NCBI GenBank assembly: GCA_038199755.1
Contig: JBBPYR010000247.1
Coordinates: 1 to 26,096 of the forward strand
DNA from: JBBPYR01 sp038199755
Lineage (GTDB): Bacteria; Chloroflexota; Ktedonobacteria; Ktedonobacterales; Ktedonobacteraceae
Length of the DNA: 26,096 bases
Reading direction: 5' to 3'
A program made the position numbers and the translations under genes. This document shows, in pieces, positions 1 to 8,146 of this stretch (positions within the stretch are counted from its first letter, which is position 1; each line of letters starts with the position of its first letter). Under the pieces are notes generated by a model. The model had not been told where the DNA came from. It searched no databases and saw only the letters and a list, made by a program, of their open reading frames with translations.

Positions 1-1663
1 AGTAGGTTTTGTAGGTCGTGTAATTCTCAAGCACATCTAGAATGAACCGCTCCTCAATCGCTTGGCGCATGGTGTAGAGGCTGAACGCTTCATAGGGTCC
101 GTCGTTCCCCTGGCGCGTGCCGAAGAGTTCCAGTGTCTTGGGCTTGGGGGTCGCCGTGAATGCAAAGTAGCTGACGTTGGGTAAACGCCCACGCCTCTTC
201 ACGATGTCGCTGATGTGATCCTCAAGGTCTTCTCCCTCGTTGCTCTCCTCAATATCGGCATCGTCGAGACTTCCCACCGTCAGCACCGTTTTCAAACTGC
301 TGGTGCTTTCGCCGCTCTGAGAGGAGTGGGCTTCGTCAATAATCACGGCGAAGCGTTTTCCCTGGAGCGTGCCAATGTCTTGTACAATCACCGGAAATTT
401 TTGTAGCGTGGTCACGATAATGGTTTTGCCACCTTCAAGAGCCTCGCGCAACTGGCCGGAATTGACATCAATTTTCTGCACTACGCCTAGCGTTTGCTCG
501 AACTGCTGTACCGTTTGTTGCAACTGCTTGTCGAGCACACGGCGGTCAGTGATGACGATGATGGAATCGAAGACGCGTCTATCCTGGGCATCGTGCAGCA
601 CCGAGAGTTGGTGTGCCAGCCAGGAGATAGAGTTGCTTTTGCCGCTTCCCGCGCTATGTTCGATCAGGTAGTGTTGGCCCGGCCCCTGCCTGTAGGCATC
701 GGCGAGTAGGCGACGCACGGCGTCGAGTTGGTGGTAGCGTGGGAAGATCAGGTGTTTCTTGCCCGTCTTTTTGCCCTTGTCGTCCAGGTCTTCAATGATC
801 TGCACAAACTGCTGTACGAGATTGAGCACACTATCGCGTGTCCAGACGCGTTCCCACAGATAGGCCGTGGCAAAGCCTTTCCACGAGGGTGGATTGCCCG
901 CGCCGCCGTTGCGCCCCAGATTGAAGGGGAGGAAGCGCGTGTTCGCTCCCTCAAGCTGCGATGCCATATACACCATGTCCGGGTCAATAGCGAAATGGGC
1001 GAGACAGCGACCAAAGGTAAACAAGGCTTCATGTGGGTCACGATCATTCCGATATTGCTGAATCGCATGCTGCACATTTTGTCCCGTAAACGGGTTCTTG
1101 AGTTCAGCTGTGAAGAGTGGCAAGCCATTCAGGAAAAGTACCAGATCGAGGCTATTCTGGTTGCGCTGGCTATAGTGAAGTTGGCGTATCTCGCTGAAGA
1201 TATTGGCCTCGTACAGCCGTTGTAATGCCTCGTTCAAACGGTTCGCCGGGTGAAAGTAGGCGAGTTGAAATTTGCAGCCATCCGCCTTGATGCCCTTGCG
1301 TAGCACCTCCAGCGTGCCGCGAGTACGCACCTCGTTTGCCAACCGCTGTAATAAGCGTGCTTTCGCGTCGTCGTCGTGCAGCTTCTTGAACCTGTCCCAC
1401 TCTTTCGGCTGCGTCGCATAGATAAAATTGAGGACATCGTCGGCAATGAGGCACAGTGCCTTATCATAATCGGTAGAGACGTGCTTGCGATATCCACCGG
1501 GTGCCACATTGTCCAACACGAGATTGCTCGTGGCGGCCCCATACAACGGACGTGGCTGCCGCACCATCGTCCCAGGCGCGTCCACCACCGTTACCGCATT
1601 ATCAGGCTGTGATAGCAGCACCTGCTCAATCGTATCTTCCAGATTCTTTTCCGAGATGTCCAT
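1..1663 (-). CDS. hsdR: Type I restriction endonuclease subunit R (HsdR), N-terminal 554 residues, runs off the left edge
   Basis: This is the motor and nuclease subunit of a type I restriction enzyme; with HsdM and HsdS it translocates and cuts unmodified DNA. Reading the complement from the ATG at 1661-1663 gives an uninterrupted frame to the window edge. Visible parts in order: an N-terminal PD-(D/E)xK nuclease with Asp173 and the Glu-Leu-Lys triad at 187-189; a Walker A motif SAGSGKS at 337-343; a superfamily-2 helicase DEAH box at 443-446; and TATP (motif III) at 503-506. Typical HsdR proteins are about 1000 residues, so roughly half is present. A GAGGGA Shine-Dalgarno sequence lies just before the ATG and overlaps the stop of the upstream GmrSD-like gene (8 nt gap), so the two are probably translationally coupled. 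It is the last gene of the operon seen here. The family assignment is secure; the sequence specificity cannot be read. Confidence 0.95.
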   Translation of the reverse strand, partial: MDISEKNLEDTIEQVLLSQPDNAVTVVDAPGTMVRQPRPLYGAATSNLVLDNVAPGGYRKHVSTDYDKALCLIADDVLNFIYATQPKEWDRFKKLHDDDAKARLLQRLANEVRTRGTLEVLRKGIKADGCKFQLAYFHPANRLNEALQRLYEANIFSEIRQLHYSQRNQNSLDLVLFLNGLPLFTAELKNPFTGQNVQHAIQQYRNDRDPHEALFTFGRCLAHFAIDPDMVYMASQLEGANTRFLPFNLGRNGGAGNPPSWKGFATAYLWERVWTRDSVLNLVQQFVQIIEDLDDKGKKTGKKHLIFPRYHQLDAVRRLLADAYRQGPGQHYLIEHSAGSGKSNSISWLAHQLSVLHDAQDRRVFDSIIVITDRRVLDKQLQQTVQQFEQTLGVVQKIDVNSGQLREALEGGKTIIVTTLQKFPVIVQDIGTLQGKRFAVIIDEAHSSQSGESTSSLKTVLTVGSLDDADIEESNEGEDLEDHISDIVKRRGRLPNVSYFAFTATPKPKTLELFGTRQGNDGPYEAFSLYTMRQAIEERFILDVLENYTTYKTY

Positions 1664-1671
1664 TACTTCCC

Positions 1672-3375
1672 TCAGTTCAACCGCCAAATGTCCTTTAGCG
1701 TATTCACCAGTGCTTGTTGTCGCCGCTCGATTACTAACGGCGTCCATTCGGTCTCATTTATCACCAAAGTAGTCAACGGGAAAGGAGAAACTCCTGTCTT
1801 TAACTTAAAATATTTTTCCTTCTTAATCGCAAAATCATAATTTTGCGCTTCACTGTTCTTTTTGCGACCGAGGGGAACTAAATTTCCTAATTGATGTACA
1901 TACTTTTCACGCTCTACTTCATCAGGAAACCACGTTAGCCATTGACTATTTGATTTGGGAGTTTGTGGTAACACGTGTTCAATAGAGAAAATAGTGTAGT
2001 CAGTTTTAACTCCACCAGTTGAAAGAGCTTCATTCAAACGTAACAGAACGTATTTGCAATGTCCCCATCCATACAAATCTCCGTTGAGGGCAGTTATTAT
2101 GTCTTTTTGTTCCTGCTTAGTCAACTGTAGAGGGGAGCCAGAAGCGTACAGGTCATCATTGTTTTCTATTGCAGTTAGCAAAGAAGCATAGCGATCAATA
2201 CGTTGGTTAACGTTTGCTCGTAAAATCATCATACCTGCTGCCAGACGCACTAAATCACTAAAAAAGTGCAGCAATTTATCCTGGTCAAGTTTGTTTCGCG
2301 AATAGTAGAGAATAGCAGATGGAAGCCAGTCCGAATTGTCGATTTTGTTGAGCCAACCAAGTATGTTGTTTACTTTCTCAGCCCCATTGGTGCTTTCATA
2401 ATCCATATCTTTAATGTCAGAAAAGGCGTTGGCAAAGGGAATTAAGACGCGATCAATAAATTCTTTGGCTTTTAGAGCTTGTTGGGTGTCACGTGTCGGC
2501 CAGACATAGTCTCGAAATTCCTTTAACACGGTATCTTGAGGTTTCGCTTTGCGATAAATCATACGAATATGTGCAAAAAGGCTTTGAAAGGTTTCTCGTC
2601 GAAGCTCTACCTCAATATTTTCCCACTTATTAGTGTATAAAGTTTGTTCCTGCTCAGGAATTTCTCCAATCATCTGCGCTTTCAAGATATCAGAGTGAGA
2701 AAGATTCAAACCACGATCATTAAGGACAGAAAATATACGATAAGCAGAATCAAAGCTAGTAGTAGAAACGACGACAAGGAAGCAACGATTAATAATAGTC
2801 TGTGCAAGGAGAATACGGTGAGATGCAGAAAATCCCTTAAGCTTTTGCAGAAATATAAGAGCATTATCACGTATGTTTTTCTGACTATCAGGAAGGACAC
2901 TGGTTTCAAGAGCTACAAGCTTCTCAATTCCTCCTTCATTTTGAATATATTCCTGAAAAAAATAGGCATCTCGTTGACGAAGTTGCAATCGGTAACGATT
3001 CGGAGTATTAGCTATCAAGTCAGCTTCTTGATAAAGATAAGTAGTTAATGCTCGCACATATCTAGTATCTGCTAATGATCGTAAGACCGATAGCAATATA
3101 GTGAGGGTCGTCAATCTTTGCTGGCCATCAATGATTTCTGATTTGGGCTCACTTCCTTTGATGAGTACAATACTACCTAAAAAGTATGGAGGTAGGTTAT
3201 CAATGTTTTCTTCACGTCCCAAGAAAAGTAAAAGGTCATCGAGTAGCTCTCCCGCTTGTTCTGTAGTCCAGGCGTAGGGACGTTGAAACTGTGGTATAGT
3301 GAAGACAAAATCATCACAAAATATTTTTAGAATTGGATACTCGGCTCCGTGAATGTTCGCTTGACTGATAGGTAC
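1672..3375 (-). CDS. DUF262/DUF1524 GmrSD-like nuclease between hsdS and hsdR; 5' end lacks a canonical start codon
   Basis: Members of this family fuse a DUF262 ParB-like NTP-using domain to a DUF1524 HNH-like nuclease; GmrSD cuts glucosylated-hydroxymethylcytosine phage DNA. Residues here are counted from the TTG at 3222. DUF262 is shown by IIDGQQRLTTLT (about 30-41) and by FSVLNDRGLNLSHSDILK (about 164-181). The C-terminal HNH part has EHVLPQ (about 415-420) and LGNLVPLGRKKNSE (about 445-458). The frame continues upstream of TTG 3222 through the conserved IPQFQRPYAW motif, so that TTG is too late. The family-like beginning (PISQANIHGAEYP) is reached near 3372, but no ATG, GTG or TTG occurs between 3222 and the in-frame stop at 3388-3390. 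I place the 5' end at 3375 (a GTA codon 6 nt after a G6 tract). It may use an unusual start, carry a lost start codon, or be an N-terminally broken gene. The gene is clearly A+T-richer than hsdM and hsdR, which suggests separate acquisition. Confidence 0.85.
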   Translation of the reverse strand, partial: VPISQANIHGAEYPILKIFCDDFVFTIPQFQRPYAWTTEQAGELLDDLLLFLGREENIDNLPPYFLGSIVLIKGSEPKSEIIDGQQRLTTLTILLSVLRSLADTRYVRALTTYLYQEADLIANTPNRYRLQLRQRDAYFFQEYIQNEGGIEKLVALETSVLPDSQKNIRDNALIFLQKLKGFSASHRILLAQTIINRCFLVVVSTTSFDSAYRIFSVLNDRGLNLSHSDILKAQMIGEIPEQEQTLYTNKWENIEVELRRETFQSLFAHIRMIYRKAKPQDTVLKEFRDYVWPTRDTQQALKAKEFIDRVLIPFANAFSDIKDMDYESTNGAEKVNNILGWLNKIDNSDWLPSAILYYSRNKLDQDKLLHFFSDLVRLAAGMMILRANVNQRIDRYASLLTAIENNDDLYASGSPLQLTKQEQKDIITALNGDLYGWGHCKYVLLRLNEALSTGGVKTDYTIFSIEHVLPQTPKSNSQWLTWFPDEVEREKYVHQLGNLVPLGRKKNSEAQNYDFAIKKEKYFKLKTGVSPFPLTTLVINETEWTPLVIERRQQALVNTLKDIWRLN

Positions 3376-3387
3376 TGATCCCCCCGT

Positions 3388-3444
3388 TCAATAAAATAAT
3401 GATAGTTAATATGTTTGTTCATGTCCCATAGTCATAATGATGTG
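3388..3444 (-). other. Leader between hsdS and the GmrSD-like gene, with a G6 tract and an out-of-frame ATG
   Basis: On the minus strand this spacer holds an ATG at 3420-3422 that opens a short frame (MNKHINYHYFIERGD...). It runs through a six-G tract (3380-3385) that borders the GmrSD-like frame. One extra G, or a -1 ribosomal slip in the tract, would fuse the two frames. There is no strong Shine-Dalgarno sequence before the ATG. Whether this is functional is unknown. Confidence 0.3.
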
Positions 3445-4821
3445 TTACTGTTCTGTCATCTCCTCTCTCACATCGATCTTCCCCGTCACCGCCGCCGAAA
3501 TAAGCGCGGCATTATACTCCTTTAACTTCTCATCGCCCTCGCGAATTCTGGTAATAAGCGCGTCAATTTTAGCCGTTTCGTGGTCAATGTAGGAGACTAT
3601 GGCCTGTTGTTCGGAAAGAGGAGGCATAAGAATAAGTAAGTTTTTTACATCGTCCAATCCTAAACCATCTTTTGTTCCTCCATTCAATAAAAGCTGAAAC
3701 TGATCTTGTCCAACACATGACAAAAGGCAGTAAGCTAACCATCGTGGAGCAATAATATTGGTATATGGGCGAGTAAGAGCTATGTGTTGGTTTACATAAG
3801 CTTCGCCAATATTTTCACTCATGACTGCAATCGAGCCTATATAGGCAGTAATAGATATAAGTACATCTTGCTGTTTTACTTGTGTTCTTTCACCTTCAGT
3901 ACCCTTTGGTGGTAAAACATGTTGAATATCTCGTAAGTCACTATCAATTGATGTTCGTGAGAGGTTGCCGATGCGAAGAAACATTGGGCCATCATCGCTA
4001 TAATACTGCGCCCATCCTCTTGAACCGCTTGTTACGAAGGATGTTACAAACTTTAACCTCTTCACCTCCCAATGTGCCGGAATCTCCCCCAACCACTCTA
4101 CACCCGAATCCTTCATCGGCACACTAGCATCAAGCCCCTTTGTGACCGCGTGGCTGATGGTTGCGGAACGCTTCTCCTGCAATAGCTCAATCAAGCGTTC
4201 CTTTTTGGCTATCAGAGTGTTGATTTTGTCGGTTTCACTGTCGAGGAAGGCTGCGATGGAGCGTTGTTCTAAAATAGAGGGAGCAGCAATTTTAAGTGAT
4301 CGAATTGTATCTTGACTAATATTAGGCTGACCACCTCCAGATGCAAGTAATATCAGTTGCTGGCGATGTGCTAAAAACCAGTAAAAGGTAAAGCTGACAT
4401 CGAGGCATTCGGAGGTGGAAAGAGCGCAACATGCTTGATTCGTTGTCGCCGAAATATCTAAAATACCTATCCTTCCAATGGTTGCACCATAAAGTGCGAC
4501 TAATAAAGTGCCACGATGATAGACACGAAGGGTAGGATAATCCACTAATGCCTTACTTGTCAGCTTTTTCGATGTATTGGTAATCAGATTATCTCTTAAC
4601 TCAGCAGTATTCACCCAGGAAATATCACCCTCATAGTATTCTTCATGAGAAGTTAGCGGTGTAGTTCCACTTCCTACAACTTTAAATGCGTGTGAAATCT
4701 TCCATAGTTCCCAATGTGCCGGAATCTCCCTCAGCCACTCTATGCCTGAATCCTTGTAGGCCGGGTAGCGTTTCCATTTTCCTGTGTGCGCTGCTGTGAG
4801 TTCCAATTCGGTTTGTGTCAT
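3445..4821 (-). CDS. hsdS: Type I restriction-modification specificity subunit HsdS
   Basis: HsdS is the DNA-recognition subunit of the methylase and restriction complex. The 458-residue protein shows the normal two-fold layout: target-recognition domain 1 starts after DSGIEWLREIPAHWE (about 24-38). A central helical conserved region follows (EQRSIAAFLDSETDKINTLI, about 185-204). The second domain starts after DSGVEWLGEIPAHWE (about 238-252), and a second helical region SEQQAIVSYIDHETAKID (about 403-420) closes the protein. Length and arrangement are those of an intact HsdS. The ATG overlaps the hsdM stop in an ATGA junction, which implies coupled translation. The domain starts share a 22-bp DNA identity (see repeat entries), while the recognition domains themselves are A+T-richer, as usual for exchanged specificity modules. 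The recognised sequence cannot be deduced. Confidence 0.95.
   Translation of the reverse strand: MTQTELELTAAHTGKWKRYPAYKDSGIEWLREIPAHWELWKISHAFKVVGSGTTPLTSHEEYYEGDISWVNTAELRDNLITNTSKKLTSKALVDYPTLRVYHRGTLLVALYGATIGRIGILDISATTNQACCALSTSECLDVSFTFYWFLAHRQQLILLASGGGQPNISQDTIRSLKIAAPSILEQRSIAAFLDSETDKINTLIAKKERLIELLQEKRSATISHAVTKGLDASVPMKDSGVEWLGEIPAHWEVKRLKFVTSFVTSGSRGWAQYYSDDGPMFLRIGNLSRTSIDSDLRDIQHVLPPKGTEGERTQVKQQDVLISITAYIGSIAVMSENIGEAYVNQHIALTRPYTNIIAPRWLAYCLLSCVGQDQFQLLLNGGTKDGLGLDDVKNLLILMPPLSEQQAIVSYIDHETAKIDALITRIREGDEKLKEYNAALISAAVTGKIDVREEMTEQ
4067..4088 (-). repeat. Direct repeat copy 1 inside hsdS (start of the second recognition half)
   Basis: These 22 bp are identical to 4709-4730 and code for the conserved GEIPAHWE-type segment that precedes the second target-recognition domain. 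Such identical stretches allow recombination between the halves of hsdS. Confidence 0.8.
4709..4730 (-). repeat. Direct repeat copy 2 inside hsdS (start of the first recognition half)
   Basis: These 22 bp are identical to 4067-4088 and code for REIPAHWE, just before the first target-recognition domain. The two copies are about 640 bp apart and bracket one half-subunit. Confidence 0.8.
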
Positions 4822-6851
4822 TCGGCCACCTCGTGCAGCATTGCTAGGATGTCTTTTTCTAGCAGCTTGATATCAACTTCGATCTCCTCTAGTGGTCGCG
4901 GCGGCTGATACTGATAAAAGTAGCGGTTGAAGTTGATTTCGTAGCCCACTTTGCCAATTTCATGGTCTTTGTGGTCACGGTTAGCTGTGTTTATCCAGGC
5001 ATCGGGGACGTGCGGTTTGACTTCGCGCTCGAAAAAGCTCCAGATATCTTCGCTGAGTGGCACGTTTTCACTGTCGCGCAGGTCGGGGTCTGGCTCAGGG
5101 TTGCCATCTTTGTCGCAACAGATGGTGGCTGTCTCATCGCGCTCGGAGAAGGCTGCCAGGATGCCTTTACGTAGTGGTGGTGATAGTTTGAGGTGTTCGG
5201 ACTTCGCGCTACTATCTAGCATCTGTTCAAAGGTGGGACGATCTTTGATGAGCGTATCAGGCAGCTTGGAGAGAGCGGTCAGGATGCTTGCTTGCTGTTT
5301 GCGGCCCTCGGCCTCTTCGCTAGCTTTCTCTTGCGGGTTTTTCTTTTTGCTGCTTGCCAGGTCCACGAAGGCTTTTTGCTGCTGGAACAGGGCGATACGT
5401 GCAGGGCTGGCCTGAAAGTTGAGGCGCAAGGGACGTTCGATGGTGATTTTGCGATAGCCGAAGATGGTGCTATCGAAAATCTTGCACTGCTCGCTAGCCT
5501 GGAACGAGAGGTAGCTTTCGATGATGCGCTTGATATCCTCTCGCGATATTTCGCGGCGTTTGTCGCCCATGCTTTTGCGCATCTGTATCCAGAAATCGGT
5601 CGCGTTGATGAGTTGCACTTTGCCGCGTCGCTGCGTCTCTTTGCGGTTGGTGAGTACCCAGATATAGGTGGCGATGCCCGTGTTGTAGAAAAGCTGCTCC
5701 GGTAGCGCGACGATGGCTTCGAGCCAGTCGTTTTCCAGTACCCAGCGGCGAATCTCGCTCTCACCGCTGCCAGCATCGCCCGTGAAGAGTGGTGAGCCAT
5801 TCATGACGATGGCGACGCGGCTGCCGCCCTTCTCCGCTTCTTGCATACGCGAGAGCAGGTGTTGCAGAAAGAGCATCTGTCCATCGCTGATGCGCGGCGT
5901 CCCAGCTCCGAAGCGGCCAGCCTCACCACGATCTGCCTCGGCTTCTACGGCTGTCTGATCCATCTTCCATTCTTTGCCATAGGGCGGGTTGGTGAGCAGA
6001 TAATCGAAGTGCTTGTCGGCGTGCTGGTCTCTGGAAAGGGTGCTGCCAAACTTGATGTTTTCGGCATCGCGTCCATCAGCACTTTTCATGTACAGATCGG
6101 ATTTGCAGATGGCGAACGTCTCAGGGTTGACCTCTTGCCCAAACAGGTGTACCTCGGCATGTTCGTTGATTTCAACGATGCGGTCTCTGGCAATGGTGAG
6201 CATTCCACCCGATCCACAACAAGGATCATAGACGGTACGCACGATGTGGTTTTTGTGCAATATCTCTTTATCCTGTGCTAGCAGGAGGTTTACCATCAAG
6301 CGCACGACCTCGCGAGGCGTGAAGTGCTCACCTGGATTTTCGTTCAGGGCCTCGTTGAATTTGCGGATGAGTTCCTCGAAGATATACCCCATATCCAGAT
6401 TTGCCACCACGTCGGGATGCAGGTCGATATTTTTGAATTTCTCCATTACCAGGAAGAGCAACCCTGCCTCGTCGAGCTTGGTGATGGTGTTGTTGAAATC
6501 GAATTTCTCCAGCACTTCGCGCATATTATCGCTAAAACCATTGATATACGCTTTCAGGTTAGCGGCAAGATGGGGGGCATCGCTCATAAGCTTCTCGAAA
6601 TCATAAGGGGAGGTATTATAGAAGGCGTAGCCGGAGGCTTTACACAGTTGTGGTGCCAGATTGTCAAGCTTTCCCTTGAGACGAGCGTTGATCTCCAACA
6701 CCTTCTCTTTCGAGGGCTGTAGCACGCAATCAATTCTGCGTAAAACTGTGAGTGGGAGAATCACATCTTGATATTTGCTGCGCTTAAACGTATCTCGAAG
6801 CAGGTCTGCCACACTCCAAATAAAGTTAACCTTTTCGCTGAAATTGCTCAT
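4818..6851 (-). CDS. hsdM: Type I restriction-modification DNA methyltransferase subunit HsdM
   Basis: This is the N6-adenine methyltransferase subunit, which protects host DNA using S-adenosylmethionine. In the 677 residues I see the N-terminal helical HsdM bundle, the GEHFTPREV segment (174-182), the SAM-binding motif DPCCGSGG (209-216) and the catalytic NPPY (288-291). A long C-terminal extension follows, ending in an INFNRYFYQY/PPRPLEEI coiled tail that normally contacts HsdS. Length is at the long end of the family. It is the first gene of the operon, downstream of a TTGACA-N17-TAATCT promoter, and its stop codon overlaps the hsdS ATG. The start at 6851 is the first ATG of the frame and gives the expected N-terminus (MSNFSEKVNFIWSVADLLR). 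No disruption is seen. Confidence 0.96.
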   Translation of the reverse strand: MSNFSEKVNFIWSVADLLRDTFKRSKYQDVILPLTVLRRIDCVLQPSKEKVLEINARLKGKLDNLAPQLCKASGYAFYNTSPYDFEKLMSDAPHLAANLKAYINGFSDNMREVLEKFDFNNTITKLDEAGLLFLVMEKFKNIDLHPDVVANLDMGYIFEELIRKFNEALNENPGEHFTPREVVRLMVNLLLAQDKEILHKNHIVRTVYDPCCGSGGMLTIARDRIVEINEHAEVHLFGQEVNPETFAICKSDLYMKSADGRDAENIKFGSTLSRDQHADKHFDYLLTNPPYGKEWKMDQTAVEAEADRGEAGRFGAGTPRISDGQMLFLQHLLSRMQEAEKGGSRVAIVMNGSPLFTGDAGSGESEIRRWVLENDWLEAIVALPEQLFYNTGIATYIWVLTNRKETQRRGKVQLINATDFWIQMRKSMGDKRREISREDIKRIIESYLSFQASEQCKIFDSTIFGYRKITIERPLRLNFQASPARIALFQQQKAFVDLASSKKKNPQEKASEEAEGRKQQASILTALSKLPDTLIKDRPTFEQMLDSSAKSEHLKLSPPLRKGILAAFSERDETATICCDKDGNPEPDPDLRDSENVPLSEDIWSFFEREVKPHVPDAWINTANRDHKDHEIGKVGYEINFNRYFYQYQPPRPLEEIEVDIKLLEKDILAMLHEVAE

Positions 6852-6921
6852 AAGTGGTTTCTTTCTATCCCATCCACAGACTGCCCAAGGCGTTCAGTAG
6901 AGGTTTTATACTTGCCATCGC

Positions 6922-6950
6922 AGATTACTACTTCCCGTAATTACTGTCAA
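6922..6950 (-). promoter_or_regulatory. Predicted sigma70-type promoter of the hsdM operon
   Basis: On the minus strand there is a consensus -35 TTGACA (6945-6950), a 17-bp spacer and a -10 TAATCT (6922-6927), about 70 bp upstream of the hsdM ATG and pointing into it. Confidence 0.7.
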
Positions 6951-6981
6951 GTGAGCAAGACAAAAGCCAGGGACAGAGGGC

Positions 6982-7014
6982 TTGCGCTCACAACAATTGT
7001 GGTAATATCATAAT
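6982..7014 (+). promoter_or_regulatory. Probable promoter/operator region of the protocatechuate operon
   Basis: TTGCGC (6982-6987) is followed by the palindrome ACAATTGT (6993-7000) and by TAATAT (7003-7008) / CATAAT (7009-7014), 40-70 bp before the first gene. The spacing to TAATAT is only 15 bp, so the exact -10 is uncertain. The palindrome between the boxes could be an operator. It lies back to back with the hsdM promoter. Confidence 0.35.
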
Positions 7015-7055
7015 AGCGATAACCAACTTTTTATTTCAGCAGAGGGGATACAAAC

Positions 7056-8144
7056 ATGACCTATCATACTGAAGTGGTGGGCAGCCTGCTGCGGCCTCCA
7101 TATCTGGCGGAGGCGCGGAAAAAGTTCGAGGCAGGCGAGATGCACGCGGCAGAGTTCAAGGCTCTGGAAGATCAGGCCGTCAATGACGCCATCGCCTTGC
7201 AAGAAACAAGCAACATCGACGTTATCACCGATGGCGAACTGCGCCGTTACGCTTTCTATGGACATCTCATCGACGCCCTGGACGGCTTCGACAAGTACGG
7301 CGGCTGGGCTATTCCTTTTCGCGATGAAACAGGGGATACCCTCGTCCTCAAGCGTCCGGTGGTGGTCGAGAAACTGCAATGGAAAAGAAGTATGTGCGCC
7401 GAAGAGTGGATCTACCTGCGTTCCCGCAAAACGCATACGGGCAAGGTCACGCTGATTAGTGCGCAGCAGGCGGCAGCCTACTACGATCCAGAAAAATCCA
7501 AGGCAGCCTACCCCTCTCGCGACGCGTACCTGGCTGATATCGTGGATTTCTCGCGCCGCGAGGTAGACGAACTCGTGCGCCTCGGTTGCACCTACATCCA
7601 GATTGACGCGCCCCAGTACGCCGCCCTGCTCGACCCACAGATGCGCGAGGGCTATCGTCAGCGCGGCAATGACCCCGACAAAATCATTGATACCTGCATC
7701 GAGATGGACAACGCCATCATTAGTGACCATCCAGGCGTCACCTTCGGCATCCATATTTGCCGAGGCAACAATCAGAGCAAATTTTATGCCAGCGGCGACT
7801 ACGAACCAATCTCGCGCATCTTTACGCAGTCCCACTTCCAGCGTTTCCTGCTCGAATATGACGATGCGCGTTCAGGTGGCTTCTCACCACTACAGCATGT
7901 GCCGGAAGATCGCTTCGTCGTGCTTGGCCTTGTCACCACCAAAAAACCACAACTAGAGACACGGGAAGAATTGCTGGGGCGCATCAAAGAAGCCTCACAC
8001 TATGTGCCATTGGAGCGACTCGCGCTCAGCCCACAGTGTGGCTTTGCCTCTACTATGGAAGGCAACCATCTCACCTTTGAAGACCAACAGCGTAAACTAG
8101 AACTGGTAGCAAGCGTTGCCAGAGAAGTATGGGGCAGTGACTAA
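7056..8144 (+). CDS. MetE C-terminal-domain-like zinc methyltransferase (cobalamin-independent methionine synthase II family)
   Basis: The 362-residue protein corresponds to only the catalytic C-terminal barrel of MetE, as in YxjG/YxjH-type proteins. Family enzymes move a methyl group to a thiol bound on zinc. The ligand set is visible: His233 and Cys235 in GIHICRGN, Glu267 in LLEYDD and Cys328 in SPQCGF; Asp184 in IDAPQ matches the homocysteine-binding Asp of MetE. The N-terminus (VGSLLRPPYL) is also typical. The ATG at 7056 has an AGAGGGGA ribosome site 9 nt upstream. The stop is 2 nt before pcaC, so the gene belongs to the protocatechuate operon. A plain methionine synthase would not explain that position. 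A link to methyl groups released from methoxylated aromatics such as vanillate is my inference, not shown. The methyl donor and acceptor are unknown. Confidence 0.85.
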   Translation: MTYHTEVVGSLLRPPYLAEARKKFEAGEMHAAEFKALEDQAVNDAIALQETSNIDVITDGELRRYAFYGHLIDALDGFDKYGGWAIPFRDETGDTLVLKRPVVVEKLQWKRSMCAEEWIYLRSRKTHTGKVTLISAQQAAAYYDPEKSKAAYPSRDAYLADIVDFSRREVDELVRLGCTYIQIDAPQYAALLDPQMREGYRQRGNDPDKIIDTCIEMDNAIISDHPGVTFGIHICRGNNQSKFYASGDYEPISRIFTQSHFQRFLLEYDDARSGGFSPLQHVPEDRFVVLGLVTTKKPQLETREELLGRIKEASHYVPLERLALSPQCGFASTMEGNHLTFEDQQRKLELVASVAREVWGSD

Positions 8145-8146
8145 TT

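Noticed and set aside
215..1612. Several plus- and minus-strand open frames of 60-165 aa over the hsdR region
   Set aside because: All are shadows of the long hsdR frame, which has helicase and nuclease motifs and continues past the left edge.
2644..3048. 134-aa plus-strand open frame opposite the GmrSD-like gene
   Set aside because: It lies antisense to a well-supported domain protein; basic, low-complexity translation with no family features.
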